Of a DNA stretch of 64,000 nt, positions 1-8,318 are shown piece after piece. Below the pieces are notes generated by a model. That model worked only from the letters and a program-made list of their open reading frames with translations, ran no database searches and had not been told where the DNA came from. The DNA lies in contig NZ_JACLQD010000004.1 of NCBI RefSeq assembly GCF_014243445.1, positions 124,001-188,000 on the forward strand. The letters are read 5' to 3'. Position 1 is the first letter of the stretch. Every line of letters begins with the position of its first letter. The stretch is from Paragemmobacter straminiformis. Its GTDB lineage: Bacteria > Pseudomonadota > Alphaproteobacteria > Rhodobacterales > Rhodobacteraceae. A program made the position numbers and the translations under genes.

Positions 1-659
1 TGAACGAACCCGATCGTCCGATCCCCTCGGGGCGCATTCCGGGGCGCTGGGGGCTTTGGATCGCGCTGGCGATGACGGGGCTGAGCCTCGGCGTCGGCAG
101 CCTATTGGGTGTCTGGGGGTTCTGGGCAACCGTGGCGGGGGTGATCGCGGCCTGGGCCTACAGTGCCGAACCCGTGCGGCTGAAACGGTCGGGTTGGTGG
201 GGGCCGGGGCTGGTTGGCCTGTCCTACGAAGGGTTGCCGTGGTTCACGGGGGCCGCCGTCCTGCTGGGTGCCGCGCCGCGCTTCGAGGTTGTCGTCGTGG
301 CCCTGCTTTATGCGCTGGGCGCGCATGGGATCATGACACTCAACGATTTCAAGGCTTTGGAGGGCGACCGCCAGCATGGCGTGCGCTCGCTTCCGGTGGT
401 GCTGGGGCCCGAGGTGGCCGCAAGGATCGCCTGCACGGTGATGGCGATGGCGCAGGCGCTGGTGGTGGCCTTCCTGTTCGTGCTGGGCAAGCCGTGGCAC
501 GGGCTGGCGGTGACGCTGCTCTTGCTGGCGCAGTTCGCGGCGATGCGCGTGCTGTTCCGTGACCCCAAGGGCAAGGCGCCCTGGTACAACGGAACGGGCG
601 TCGTGCTTTACGTCACCGGCATGATGGTTTCGGCTTTTGCGCTGCGGGGGCTGGTATGA
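1..659 (+). CDS. bchG: Bacteriochlorophyll synthase BchG (5' truncated by window edge)
   Basis: The reading frame is open from base 3, so the N-terminus lies outside the window. BchG is a membrane UbiA-type prenyltransferase that esterifies bacteriochlorophyllide a with geranylgeranyl or phytyl diphosphate. The first visible residues, NEPDRPIPSGRIP, are the typical substrate-binding segment of chlorophyll synthases, and several hydrophobic membrane segments follow. A second polar motif, TLNDFKALEGDRQHG, fits the second Asp-rich loop of the family. The stop codon overlaps the next start as ATGA, so translation is probably coupled to the PucC-like gene. Only the missing 5' end is uncertain. Confidence 0.95.
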   Translation, partial: NEPDRPIPSGRIPGRWGLWIALAMTGLSLGVGSLLGVWGFWATVAGVIAAWAYSAEPVRLKRSGWWGPGLVGLSYEGLPWFTGAAVLLGAAPRFEVVVVALLYALGAHGIMTLNDFKALEGDRQHGVRSLPVVLGPEVAARIACTVMAMAQALVVAFLFVLGKPWHGLAVTLLLLAQFAAMRVLFRDPKGKAPWYNGTGVVLYVTGMMVSAFALRGLV

Positions 660-1927
660 AACTTACATGGGTCCAGATCTTCCGCCTCGGGCTGGTGCAG
701 ATGTGCCTTGGTGCCGTCGTGGTGCTGACGACATCGACGCTGAACCGGCTTATGGTGGTGGAACTTGCCCTTCCCGCGGTGGTGCCCGGCGCGCTGGTCG
801 CATTGCACTACGGCATACAGATAACGCGGCCGAACTGGGGCTTCCGCTCCGATACCAAGGGCAACCGCACGGCCTTTATTCTGGGCGGCATGGCGGCACT
901 GGCGGCGGGCGGGTTTCTGGCGGCGCTCGGCGTGGTGATCGCGGGGGTTGCGGGGCTGCTTCTGTCGGTGCTGGCCTATGCCCTGATCGGGCTGGGCGCG
1001 GGGGCCTCGGGCACCTCGCTTCTGGCGCTGCTCGCAACCGCGACAGCGCCGCACCGGCGGGCGGCGGCGGCGACGATCACATGGCTGATGATGATCGCGG
1101 GCATCGCGGTGACGGCGGGTGTCGTGGGAGGGATGCTCTCTCCCTATTCGCCCGCTCTCTTGCTGAAGATCGTGGCCGTGGTGACGCTGGGGGCGGTCAC
1201 GCTGACGACGCTGGCGGTCTGGGGGATCGAGCGCCGCGTGATCGCCGAGCGCGAGGCGGAAGCCGCGCCCTTCCGGCAGGGCATGGCCGAGATCTGGGCC
1301 GAACCCGAGGCGCGGGCCTTCACGATGTTCATCTTCCTGTCGATGACCGCCTATTTCCTGCAGGAGCTTATCCTCGAACCCTATGCGGGGCTGGTCTTTG
1401 CCATGACGCCGGGGGAAAGCACGCAGCTTTCGGGCGCGCAACATGGCGGCGTGTTCGCCGGGATGCTGCTGGTCGGCATTGCCGCCACGGGTCTCAAGAT
1501 CGGATCGCTGCGGATGTGGGTCACGGGCGGGTGCCTCGGCTCGGCCCTGTCGCTGGTCGCCGTGGCCCTGCTGGGGCAGGCGGGGGCGGGCCTTGTGCCT
1601 GCGGTGGTGTCCCTTGGCTTTTTCAACGGGGTTTTCGCGGTGGCGGCCATCGGGTCGATGATGGCGCTTGCCGGACGCGGGCGCGGCGCGCGCGAAGGCA
1701 CGCGCATGGGGCTTTGGGGGGCCGCGCAGGCGGTGGCCGCCGGCTTCGGCGGCCTGCTCGGGGCGGCGGCGGTCGATGCGCTGCGCCTGTGGCTTCCCCC
1801 GCGCGAAGCTTTTGGCGCGGTGTTCATGGCGGAAGCCGGTTTGTTCGTCATCGCCGCCCTTATGGCGGCACGGATCATCGAGGGGCGCAGGCCGCCCGTC
1901 GCGGCGCAACTCGTTCCGGGAGAATGA
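656..1927 (+). CDS. PucC/BCH-family major facilitator protein (bchG-bchP linked)
   Basis: A 423-residue, very hydrophobic protein of the BCH1/PucC branch of the major facilitator superfamily, with about 12 likely membrane segments. Recognisable family features are an N-terminal RLGLVQMCLGAVVV segment and the HYGIQITRPNWGFRSD loop. Homologues lie between bchG and bchP in Rhodobacter (ORF428 or bch2) and are thought to help deliver bacteriochlorophyll to light-harvesting apoproteins; that role is inferred from the family. The gene overlaps bchG by 4 bases and ends 3 bases before bchP, so it sits inside one operon. Confidence 0.9.
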   Translation: MKLTWVQIFRLGLVQMCLGAVVVLTTSTLNRLMVVELALPAVVPGALVALHYGIQITRPNWGFRSDTKGNRTAFILGGMAALAAGGFLAALGVVIAGVAGLLLSVLAYALIGLGAGASGTSLLALLATATAPHRRAAAATITWLMMIAGIAVTAGVVGGMLSPYSPALLLKIVAVVTLGAVTLTTLAVWGIERRVIAEREAEAAPFRQGMAEIWAEPEARAFTMFIFLSMTAYFLQELILEPYAGLVFAMTPGESTQLSGAQHGGVFAGMLLVGIAATGLKIGSLRMWVTGGCLGSALSLVAVALLGQAGAGLVPAVVSLGFFNGVFAVAAIGSMMALAGRGRGAREGTRMGLWGAAQAVAAGFGGLLGAAAVDALRLWLPPREAFGAVFMAEAGLFVIAALMAARIIEGRRPPVAAQLVPGE

Positions 1928-1930
1928 GCG

Positions 1931-3112
1931 ATGGGATATGATGTTTTCGTTGTGGGCGGCGGGCCTTCGGGGGCAATCGCGGCCGAAGATCTTGCCCGTG
2001 CCGGGCGGCGCGTGGCGATGCTGGACCGCGCCGGGCGGATCAAGCCTTGCGGCGGCGCGATCCCGCCGCGCGCGATCCGCGATTTCCAGATCGACAGCGC
2101 GATGCTGGTGGCACGGATCACCACGGCGCGGATGATCTCGCCCACGGGGCGGCAGGTCGATATTCCCATCGAGAACGGCTATGTCGGCATGGTGGACCGC
2201 GAGCATTTCGACGAATACCTGCGCAAGCGGGCGGTCGAGGCGGGGGCCGAGCGGTTGACGGGCACCTTCCTGCGGATCGAGCGGGACAAGGATGGCACCC
2301 ATGTCGTCTGGCGCGACAAGCAAAGCGGCGAGGAACGGCGGCACGCCACGCGCCTTGTCATCGGGGCCGATGGCGCAAGGTCGGGCGTGGCGCGGGCCGA
2401 AGTGCCGGGCGGCGACCGCATCCCCTACGTCATCGCCTATCACGAGATCATCAAGGCCCCGGCGCCTTCGGCCAATTACGACCCCGTCCGCTGCGACGTG
2501 ATCTATGACGGCAAGATCAGCCCCGATTTCTACGGCTGGATCTTCCCGCATGGCGAGAATGCCAGCGTGGGCATGGGCACCGAGGTCGATGGCGTCGACC
2601 TGAAACTCGCCACCGCCGCCTTGCGCGAAAGCGCGGGGCTTGCAGGCTGCGAGACGCTGCGCAAAGAGGGCGCGCCGATCCCGCTGAAACCGCTCGACCG
2701 TTGGGACAACGGCCGCGACGTGGTTCTTGCGGGCGATGCGGCGGGGGTTGTGGCACCGTCGTCGGGCGAGGGCATCTATTACGCGATGGTCGGCGGGCGC
2801 GTGGCGGCAACCGCCGCGCAGGCGATGCTTGCCTCGGGGCGGGCGCGCGATCTGAAACTGGCGCGGAAACTTTTCATGAAAGAGCATGGCACGGTGTTCC
2901 GCGTCTTGCGCTCGATGCAGGATGCCTATTACCGGTCGGACGAGCGGCGCGAGCGTTTCGTGAGCCTGTGTCACGATGTCGACGTGCAGAAACTGACCTT
3001 CGAGGCCTATATGAACAAGAAGCTGGTCAAGGCGCGCCCCTTGGCCCATGTGAAGATCGGGATGAAGAACATGGCGCATCTGCTGCGCCTCGTCTCGCCC
3101 GTCTGGACCTGA
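1931..3112 (+). CDS. bchP: Geranylgeranyl reductase BchP
   Basis: A 393-residue flavoprotein that reduces three double bonds of the geranylgeranyl tail to phytyl on bacteriochlorophyll a. The N-terminus has the FAD-binding VVGGGPSGAIAA dinucleotide motif (residues about 7-18) and the family CGGAIPPRAI segment. A second FAD motif, VVLAGDAAGVVAPSSGEGI, lies near residue 265. The length matches BchP proteins. ATG 1931 lies 3 bases after the upstream stop. The gene sits between the PucC-like gene and idi, as in Rhodobacter clusters. Confidence 0.96.
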   Translation: MGYDVFVVGGGPSGAIAAEDLARAGRRVAMLDRAGRIKPCGGAIPPRAIRDFQIDSAMLVARITTARMISPTGRQVDIPIENGYVGMVDREHFDEYLRKRAVEAGAERLTGTFLRIERDKDGTHVVWRDKQSGEERRHATRLVIGADGARSGVARAEVPGGDRIPYVIAYHEIIKAPAPSANYDPVRCDVIYDGKISPDFYGWIFPHGENASVGMGTEVDGVDLKLATAALRESAGLAGCETLRKEGAPIPLKPLDRWDNGRDVVLAGDAAGVVAPSSGEGIYYAMVGGRVAATAAQAMLASGRARDLKLARKLFMKEHGTVFRVLRSMQDAYYRSDERRERFVSLCHDVDVQKLTFEAYMNKKLVKARPLAHVKIGMKNMAHLLRLVSPVWT

Positions 3113-3122
3113 AGGGCAGGGA

Positions 3123-3659
3123 ATGGACGTTCTGACCGAAGAGATGATTCCGGCCTGGGTCGACGGCAAGCTGACGCCGGTCGGCAAACTGGCGGTGCAT
3201 CAGCGCGGGTTGCGGCACAAGGCAGTGTCGGTATTCGTGCTGGACGGGAACCGTGTGCTGATCCAGCAGCGGGCGCTGGGCAAATACCATACGCCGGGGC
3301 TCTGGGCGAACACCTGCTGCACCCATCCGCGCTGGGACGAGGACCCCGCCGCCTGCGCCGTGCGCCGCCTGCGCGAGGAGTTGGGGATCACGGGGCTGTT
3401 TCCGGCCTTTGCCGACCGCATCGAATATCGCGCCGATGTCGGGGGCGGATTGGTCGAACACGAGCTGGTCGATATCTTCACCGCGCAGGCGGGGACAGAG
3501 CTTGGCATCGCGCCCGACCCGTCCGAGGTGATGGCGACGCGCTGGGTCGATCTTTACGACCTTGCCGCCGAGGTTCTGCGCACGCCCGACAAGTTCACGC
3601 CCTGGCTGCGCATCTACATGACCGAACATATGGGGCGCATCTTCGGCCCGCGCCCGTAG
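3123..3659 (+). CDS. idi: Isopentenyl-diphosphate delta-isomerase (type I)
   Basis: A 178-residue Nudix-fold enzyme that interconverts isopentenyl and dimethylallyl diphosphate and so feeds both carotenoid synthesis and the bacteriochlorophyll tail. The catalytic Cys motif NTCCTHPRW (Cys65/66) and the acidic Nudix helix RRLREELGI (Glu85/86) are both present. It starts 10 bases after bchP with a GGGCAGGG ribosome site and ends the rightward operon. Its partner dxs lies about 21 kb away at the end of the puf operon. Confidence 0.95.
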   Translation: MDVLTEEMIPAWVDGKLTPVGKLAVHQRGLRHKAVSVFVLDGNRVLIQQRALGKYHTPGLWANTCCTHPRWDEDPAACAVRRLREELGITGLFPAFADRIEYRADVGGGLVEHELVDIFTAQAGTELGIAPDPSEVMATRWVDLYDLAAEVLRTPDKFTPWLRIYMTEHMGRIFGPRP

Positions 3660-3739
3660 CCGGAGCCGGACGCCGCCCCGAACCGCAAGGCGCGCGGGCA
3701 GGCCCGCGCAAGGCCATCTCTCGCCTTTGGCCCGGCCAA

Positions 3740-3890
3740 GGGGGGCTGCCGCCCCCCGCCGCCCCCCCCGCCGCGTTGCCGCGCGCCTCCCCCTGCGAGT
3801 ATTTGGGCAAAGGTGACGGTGGAAGGGCTCTTTGCGGCTTTCATGCTCGTGCAAATATCCTCGGGGGGTGAGGGGGGCGGAAAGCCCCCC
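3740..3890. repeat. Inverted pair of G-rich hairpin elements (242-bp intergenic region)
   Basis: Between convergent idi and bchO, no gene is visible from 3660 to 3901. The region holds two inverted copies of one element. The left copy runs from a GGGGGGC-TGCC-GCCCCCC hairpin (3740-3757) to GAGTATTTGGGCAAA (about 3797-3811). The right copy runs from CAAATATCCTCGGGGGG (about 3852-3867) to a GGGGGGC-GGAAA-GCCCCCC hairpin (3872-3890). A third copy is at 37991-38051. The hairpins could act as terminators for both operons, but neither has a clear T-run. Confidence 0.7.
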
Positions 3891-3901
3891 TGCGCCGCTT
3901 G

Positions 3902-4771
3902 TCAGTTTGCCGGATTGCCGCGCAGGAAATCGAGTGCGAGGGCCGCGACGCGCGCTGCGGCTTCTTCATGGACGAGGTGGCCATAGCCTTCGACCATCTG
4001 GAACCGCGCATCTGCCATGTGGCGGGCGGCATCGGCCGAGACCCTTGCGGGAACGGCATTGTCCTTGTCCGAGGCGATGAGCAGGGTCGGCGTCTGCAAG
4101 GCCGGAAGGCGGGCCATCAGCGCGTCGAGCTTCCATTGCGCCATCATGCCGAGGGTTCCGTCGACATGGGCCGTATCGCGCACGAGTGTCAGATATTGGG
4201 CCTGACCTTCCGCGTCGAGGGGCGAACCGGTCGAGGCGAGCAGGCGGTTCACGGTCTGCGCATTGCCCCAGAGCCGCGAGACGACCGCCGGTATGAAGGG
4301 GGTGACCGCCAGAACGCGGGCCATCAGCGGGAACATGACGCCCGCCGCGCCCTCGAAGCTGCCAAGGGCGGCGTTGATGCCGATCACCTTGTCCAGCGGC
4401 AGAATCTCGGCAAGGCGCAGGGCGATGGCTGCCCCTGCGGAATGGCCGATGGCGGCAACGGGGGCGATTTTCAGCGTCTGGCAAAGGGTGGCGATATCTT
4501 CCGCCATCGGGTCGAGGCCGAAACGGCTGCGGTTGCCTGCGCGCGTGAAACCCTGTCCCGGAAGGTCGGGGACGATGACGCGGTAGGCCGGTGCCAGAAG
4601 CGGGATCAGGTGGCGGAAGCTGTGGCCCGATCCTCCGGCCCCGTGCAGAAGCAGAAGCGCCGGAGCCGCGGGGTCGCCCGCGTCGATCACGCACCAGTCA
4701 TGCGGGCGGCTGCGCACCCTGCGGGCGTGGTCCCGATAGGGCCAGTCTTTCGGCATCCGGTCGAAATCCAT
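3902..4771 (-). CDS. bchO: Alpha/beta hydrolase BchO (magnesium chelatase-associated)
   Basis: A 289-residue alpha/beta hydrolase encoded directly after bchD and bchI. The nucleophile elbow is GHSAGA with Ser at about residue 111; the oxyanion region LLLHGAGGSGHS is near residues 40-51. A likely acid lies in ASDKDNAVPA, and a C-terminal GYGHLVHEE supplies a candidate His. BchO is conserved in bchOID operons, but its biochemical role is unproven. The start lies 2 bases after the bchD stop, consistent with cotranscription of crtA-bchI-bchD-bchO. Confidence 0.92.
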   Translation of the reverse strand: MDFDRMPKDWPYRDHARRVRSRPHDWCVIDAGDPAAPALLLLHGAGGSGHSFRHLIPLLAPAYRVIVPDLPGQGFTRAGNRSRFGLDPMAEDIATLCQTLKIAPVAAIGHSAGAAIALRLAEILPLDKVIGINAALGSFEGAAGVMFPLMARVLAVTPFIPAVVSRLWGNAQTVNRLLASTGSPLDAEGQAQYLTLVRDTAHVDGTLGMMAQWKLDALMARLPALQTPTLLIASDKDNAVPARVSADAARHMADARFQMVEGYGHLVHEEAAARVAALALDFLRGNPAN

Positions 4772-4773
4772 GC

Positions 4774-6456
4774 TCAGCCGTCCAGCGCCGCGCCGAGGGT
4801 GGCGCTGAGGCGGTGGGCATCGGCGCGGGGCAGGGCAATGTAGGGCGCCGCCATGTCCTGCGCGAGGAGGCGCAAGCCGGCCTGCGGGCGGGTGGCGACG
4901 TCGATGACCAGCGCGGGCGTGCCGCTGGCGCGGATCTGGCGGGCGAGGCGTCGGGCCTCGTCCTCGGCCCGCGTGCGGTCGGCGCTGCCGTCGAGGGCGA
5001 TGTTGCCGCGCCCGTCGGTCAGGATGGCGATGGTCGGGGTCAATCCGCGCGCCTTGGCCTGTGCGGCCGTGGCAAGGGCGAGTTGCAGGGCCGATGCGAG
5101 CGGCGTGCCCCCGCCGCCCGGAACGCCCGCAAGGCGGCGTTTGGTCTGCACCAGCGAACGGGTCGGCGGCAGGATCAGTTCCGCTTCCGCCCCGCGAAAG
5201 GCCAGCAGCGCCACATGGTCGCGCCGCGCATAGGCCGCGGCGAGAAGCAGTTCGATCGCGCCTTTCGCCTCGGCCAGACGGGCGAAGGCGGCCGAACCCG
5301 AGGCATCGACGGCGAAAATCAGCACCCTGTCCGAGGTTTCGCGGAAGCGTTTCAGCCGGATGTCCGACGCGCGGACCAGAAGTGCCGCATCGGGGCGCGG
5401 GGTCTGGGCGCGGCGCAGGGGTTGCCAGGGTGCCGCCGCGCGCAATGTGGCGACAAGATCGATGCGCGCGCCCTGCGCCAGTCGGCCCGGGCGCGAGGGC
5501 AGCGGGCGGCCACGGCGGTTGCCGGCCTGCTCGGCGCCCGTGCCGTTGGCGGATTTCGCGGCGCGGGCGTTACGGCCGCTCGCCAGGGCTTGCAACAGGT
5601 CGGGTGGCAGGGCGGCGAGTGCGGCTTCGACCAGCATCTCGGAGGGGATCGTCATGCTGTCGCTTTCCGCCTCGGCCTCGGGGCGGTCTGCCGGATCGTC
5701 GGGCGGGGGGGGCGCGTCCTGGGTTGTGTCTTGCGCCTCGGGCATCGGGGTGGCGCGGTGGGCGTAGACGAGTTCGGCGGCGGCGACCAGATCGGCGTCG
5801 GCCACGGTGTCGCGTCCTTGCCATGCCGCGTGGGCGCGGGCGGCGGTGGCGGCAAGAAGCGGTGCGCGCAGCGAGGCGATGCCCAGTTCGGCTGCGGCGC
5901 GGGTCAGGTCGGCCAGTGCCGTTTCGGGCAGGGCGACGCGCGGCAAGGCGGCGCGGGCTGCGGCCAGACGGTCAGGATCGGGCGCGGGGTCGGTCACGTC
6001 GGACCATATCGCGCCGGACAGGTCGAGGAAGAGGGCAAGACGGTCGGCCAGTGCGGGTGGCAGGGATTCGTCGGCCTCGGCCCCTTCGTCGAGGGCGACG
6101 AGCGCATGTGAAGCGCCATCGAGCGCCGAGGCAAGGCGCGCGGCAAGGCCGGCAGGGCAGCGTTCGGCCATGGCCAGCACAAGGGCGGCGGGGGCGGACA
6201 AAAGGCCCTTGGTCGTGACCGGATGGCCGGTCGCAAGGGTCGCGGCAAGGTCGAGCCCGCCGTAGAGCGCATCGTCGGCCACGGTCGGGTGCAGGCGTTT
6301 CAGCGGCAGGGGCAGGCTTGCCAGACTTCCCGTCACCAGATCGCGCACCGGGCCCGAGCGGGCGCGCAGCCACAGCCCGCCCAATCCGGCAGGATCAATG
6401 GCCAGAAGCGCCAGCGCGGTTTCCAGCCGCGCCCAAGGGGCGGGGGCATCGGTCAG
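4774..6456 (-). CDS. bchD: Magnesium chelatase subunit BchD
   Basis: The D subunit of the Mg-chelatase that inserts Mg into protoporphyrin IX with BchI and BchH. Visible parts are an N-terminal degenerate AAA-like domain, a Pro/Asp/Glu-rich linker near residues 230-260 (for example QDAPPPPDDPAD), and a C-terminal von Willebrand A domain with the MIDAS motif DASGSA plus GGGGTPL and LTDGRGN. Homology begins exactly at codon CTG 6456 (then TDAPAPWARLE), giving 560 residues, the usual family length. No ATG, GTG or TTG is in frame there, so a CTG start coupled to the bchI stop is proposed. The next in-frame GTG would remove about 35 conserved residues. Confidence 0.93.
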   Translation of the reverse strand: MTDAPAPWARLETALALLAIDPAGLGGLWLRARSGPVRDLVTGSLASLPLPLKRLHPTVADDALYGGLDLAATLATGHPVTTKGLLSAPAALVLAMAERCPAGLAARLASALDGASHALVALDEGAEADESLPPALADRLALFLDLSGAIWSDVTDPAPDPDRLAAARAALPRVALPETALADLTRAAAELGIASLRAPLLAATAARAHAAWQGRDTVADADLVAAAELVYAHRATPMPEAQDTTQDAPPPPDDPADRPEAEAESDSMTIPSEMLVEAALAALPPDLLQALASGRNARAAKSANGTGAEQAGNRRGRPLPSRPGRLAQGARIDLVATLRAAAPWQPLRRAQTPRPDAALLVRASDIRLKRFRETSDRVLIFAVDASGSAAFARLAEAKGAIELLLAAAYARRDHVALLAFRGAEAELILPPTRSLVQTKRRLAGVPGGGGTPLASALQLALATAAQAKARGLTPTIAILTDGRGNIALDGSADRTRAEDEARRLARQIRASGTPALVIDVATRPQAGLRLLAQDMAAPYIALPRADAHRLSATLGAALDG

Positions 6457-7457
6457 GGCAGCACCTCGGAAACGGCGCGGATCACGCGGGCGGTCGAGCC
6501 TGCCTCGTCCAGCGGGTCGCGGCGCAGGCGGTGCGACAGCGACATGGGGGCCACGGCTTTCAGATGGATGCGACCCACGGCATCGTCGCCTTCGAAGGCG
6601 GCAAGGGCGCGGGCGGCGCGCAGAAGCGTCAGCTCGCCCCGCAGCCCGTCCGAGCCGATGGCGATGCACAGGGCGGCGCAATCGTGCAGCACGGTGTTGG
6701 GCGTATGCAGCGCGGGCAGGCTGGCGCGGGCGGCGAGAATCCGGTCGCGCAGGGCGGCATCCTGCGGGCGCCATGTCTCGATGAAGGCGCCGTAGTTCGT
6801 TTCGTAGGCATCGCGGCGGCGGATCACCTCGACCCGCGTTTCGATGTCGCGGGGCGAGGTTACCTCGACCGACAGGCCGAAACGGTCGAGGAGCTGCGGG
6901 CGAAGCTCGCCTTCCTCGGGGTTGCCCGATCCGACGAGGACGAAACGCGCCGGGTGGCGGATCGACAGGCCCTCGCGTTCGACCACGTTCTCGCCGGACT
7001 GCGCCACGTCGAGGAGCAGGTCGACGATATGGTCTTCGAGCAGGTTCACCTCGTCGATGTAGAGGTAGCCGCGGTTGGCACGGGCCAGAAGGCCAGGCTC
7101 GAACGCCTTTTCGCCGCGTGTCAGGGCGCGTTCAATGTCGAGCGCCCCGACGACGCGGTCTTCGGTCACGCCAAGCGGCAGGTCGATGACGGGGGTGGGT
7201 TTTGTCACCAGCCTGCCGGTGGCCCCCTGCGCCCAATCGGGCACCATCTCGGCGCGGGGCGAGTTGACGGGGCAGCCCTCGATGGCCTCGATTTCCGGCA
7301 GAAGTGCGGCTAGGGCGCGGACGGCGGTGGATTTGCCGGTGCCTCGGTCGCCAAAGACCAGAACGCCGCCGATGGCCGGATCGACCGCCGTCAGGATCAT
7401 GGCCTGCTTCATGGCCTCTTGGCCGACGATGGCAGAGAAGGGGAAGGGCTGTTTCAT
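6453..7457 (-). CDS. bchI: Magnesium chelatase ATPase subunit BchI
   Basis: A 334-residue AAA+ ATPase that drives Mg insertion into protoporphyrin IX with BchD and BchH. Walker A is GDRGTGKS (residues about 36-43), Walker B is YLYIDEVNLL (about 131-140), and the sensor region VLVGSGNPEEGELRPQLLDR is intact. ATG 7457 overlaps the crtA stop as ATGA, and its own stop overlaps the bchD start, so crtA, bchI and bchD look translationally coupled. Length and motifs match Rhodobacter BchI. Confidence 0.97.
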   Translation of the reverse strand: MKQPFPFSAIVGQEAMKQAMILTAVDPAIGGVLVFGDRGTGKSTAVRALAALLPEIEAIEGCPVNSPRAEMVPDWAQGATGRLVTKPTPVIDLPLGVTEDRVVGALDIERALTRGEKAFEPGLLARANRGYLYIDEVNLLEDHIVDLLLDVAQSGENVVEREGLSIRHPARFVLVGSGNPEEGELRPQLLDRFGLSVEVTSPRDIETRVEVIRRRDAYETNYGAFIETWRPQDAALRDRILAARASLPALHTPNTVLHDCAALCIAIGSDGLRGELTLLRAARALAAFEGDDAVGRIHLKAVAPMSLSHRLRRDPLDEAGSTARVIRAVSEVLP

Positions 7458-8284
7458 CTTGCGCGTCCGTTCGACAGGATTTTCTGCGAAAATCCCTCAG
7501 GGCGAATTTTCTGCGAAAATTCGGGCGTGGCGGTTGGGTGATCCTTCGCAGAAGGATCGTCTGCGCGATTTTTCGCAGAAAAATCGAGGCCGGCGATCGG
7601 GTCGCCGCCGTTCCACTGGCCGACGCTGCCGCGCAGGCGGAAGCGGGCGTATAGCTCTTCGTCGAACCAGTTGCCCGCGCGCACAGCTGCGATGGCGCGG
7701 CCATGCGGGCCGTCGCCTCGGGCAAAGCGTGCCATGCTGGCGGCATCGGGCCAGATGGAAAAGGTGACCTGATGCAGCAGCGGCACTTCGCCGATGCCGA
7801 TCTTGAAGGCGACGTTCGGGTCACTGCCGATCATCGCCGAGATCGACGGCACCCGTTGCCAGAAGCGCAGCGCCCGCGCGGGTTTCACCGTGGCCCGGGT
7901 CAGGGCGGCCAAGGGGCCGTCTGCGGACTCGGGCGGGCTGTCGGGCAGGAACGGGTTGACACCCGACCATGCGCCGCGCGCCGAAATCGGGTCGAGGAAT
8001 ACCGTCCAGCTTTCGCGCGCGCGCCTGCGCCAGCGTTGCCAGACGGGCCCCGAAGCGGTGCGGTTGCGGGCGGTGTCTTCGTCCGGCCAGACGGCAAGGA
8101 TGGCCCAGACGTCCCAATTGGGGCGGGGGGTGAACCCCTCGCCCGTGCCAGAGCCGCAGAGCTTCCAGAACAGCGCCCGTGATTCGGCCCGCATGGCGAA
8201 GCGGGCTGTCGCCATTTGCCCGATGATCCAAAGGCGGTTCATCGGTCCGTCGAAGCGGAACAGGCTTAGGCTGACGGTGGTAAT
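7454..8284 (-). CDS. crtA: Spheroidene monooxygenase CrtA with repeat-derived C-terminus
   Basis: CrtA oxidises spheroidene to spheroidenone under oxygen. The family core is clear: VSLSLFRF, FWKLCGSGTGEGFTPRP, VWAILAVWPDE and ARESWTVFLDP. VSLSLFRF lies upstream of the first ATG (8242). The best start is ATT 8284, preceded by AAGGGG seven bases away; no ATG, GTG or TTG is in frame nearby. The usual end near FRLRGSVGQWNGGDP is followed by about 40 extra residues encoded by four in-frame palindromes, with repeated FSAKN, PSAKD and FSQKI peptides. Despite this, the stop keeps a 4-base ATGA overlap with bchI. The product is certain; start and tail are unusual. Confidence 0.93.
   Translation of the reverse strand: MTTVSLSLFRFDGPMNRLWIIGQMATARFAMRAESRALFWKLCGSGTGEGFTPRPNWDVWAILAVWPDEDTARNRTASGPVWQRWRRRARESWTVFLDPISARGAWSGVNPFLPDSPPESADGPLAALTRATVKPARALRFWQRVPSISAMIGSDPNVAFKIGIGEVPLLHQVTFSIWPDAASMARFARGDGPHGRAIAAVRAGNWFDEELYARFRLRGSVGQWNGGDPIAGLDFSAKNRADDPSAKDHPTATPEFSQKIRPEGFSQKILSNGRAR
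7477..7586. repeat. Composite four-palindrome element inside the crtA 3' end
   Basis: Four perfect short palindromes lie at 7477-7495, 7504-7522, 7540-7558 and 7566-7586. Arms differ between units (GGATTTTC, GAATTTTC, GATCCTTC, CGATTTTTC) but each arm is matched exactly by its partner. The three-base centres are TGC, TGC, GCA, GCA, so the block as a whole also has dyad symmetry. Centre-to-centre spacings are 27, 36 and 27 bp, all multiples of three, and the crtA frame stays open throughout. A second copy with spacings 27, 35 and 28 lies at 26273-26382. Confidence 0.9.
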
Positions 8285-8318
8285 GGCAAGACCCCTTGGC
8301 GCAAAGGCTTGGCGAAAG

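Noticed and set aside
608-3187. 859-codon open frame on the minus strand opposite the PucC-like and bchP genes
   Set aside because: Low-complexity Arg/Pro/His-rich translation, no motifs, and it is fully antisense to well-identified genes; typical GC-rich shadow.
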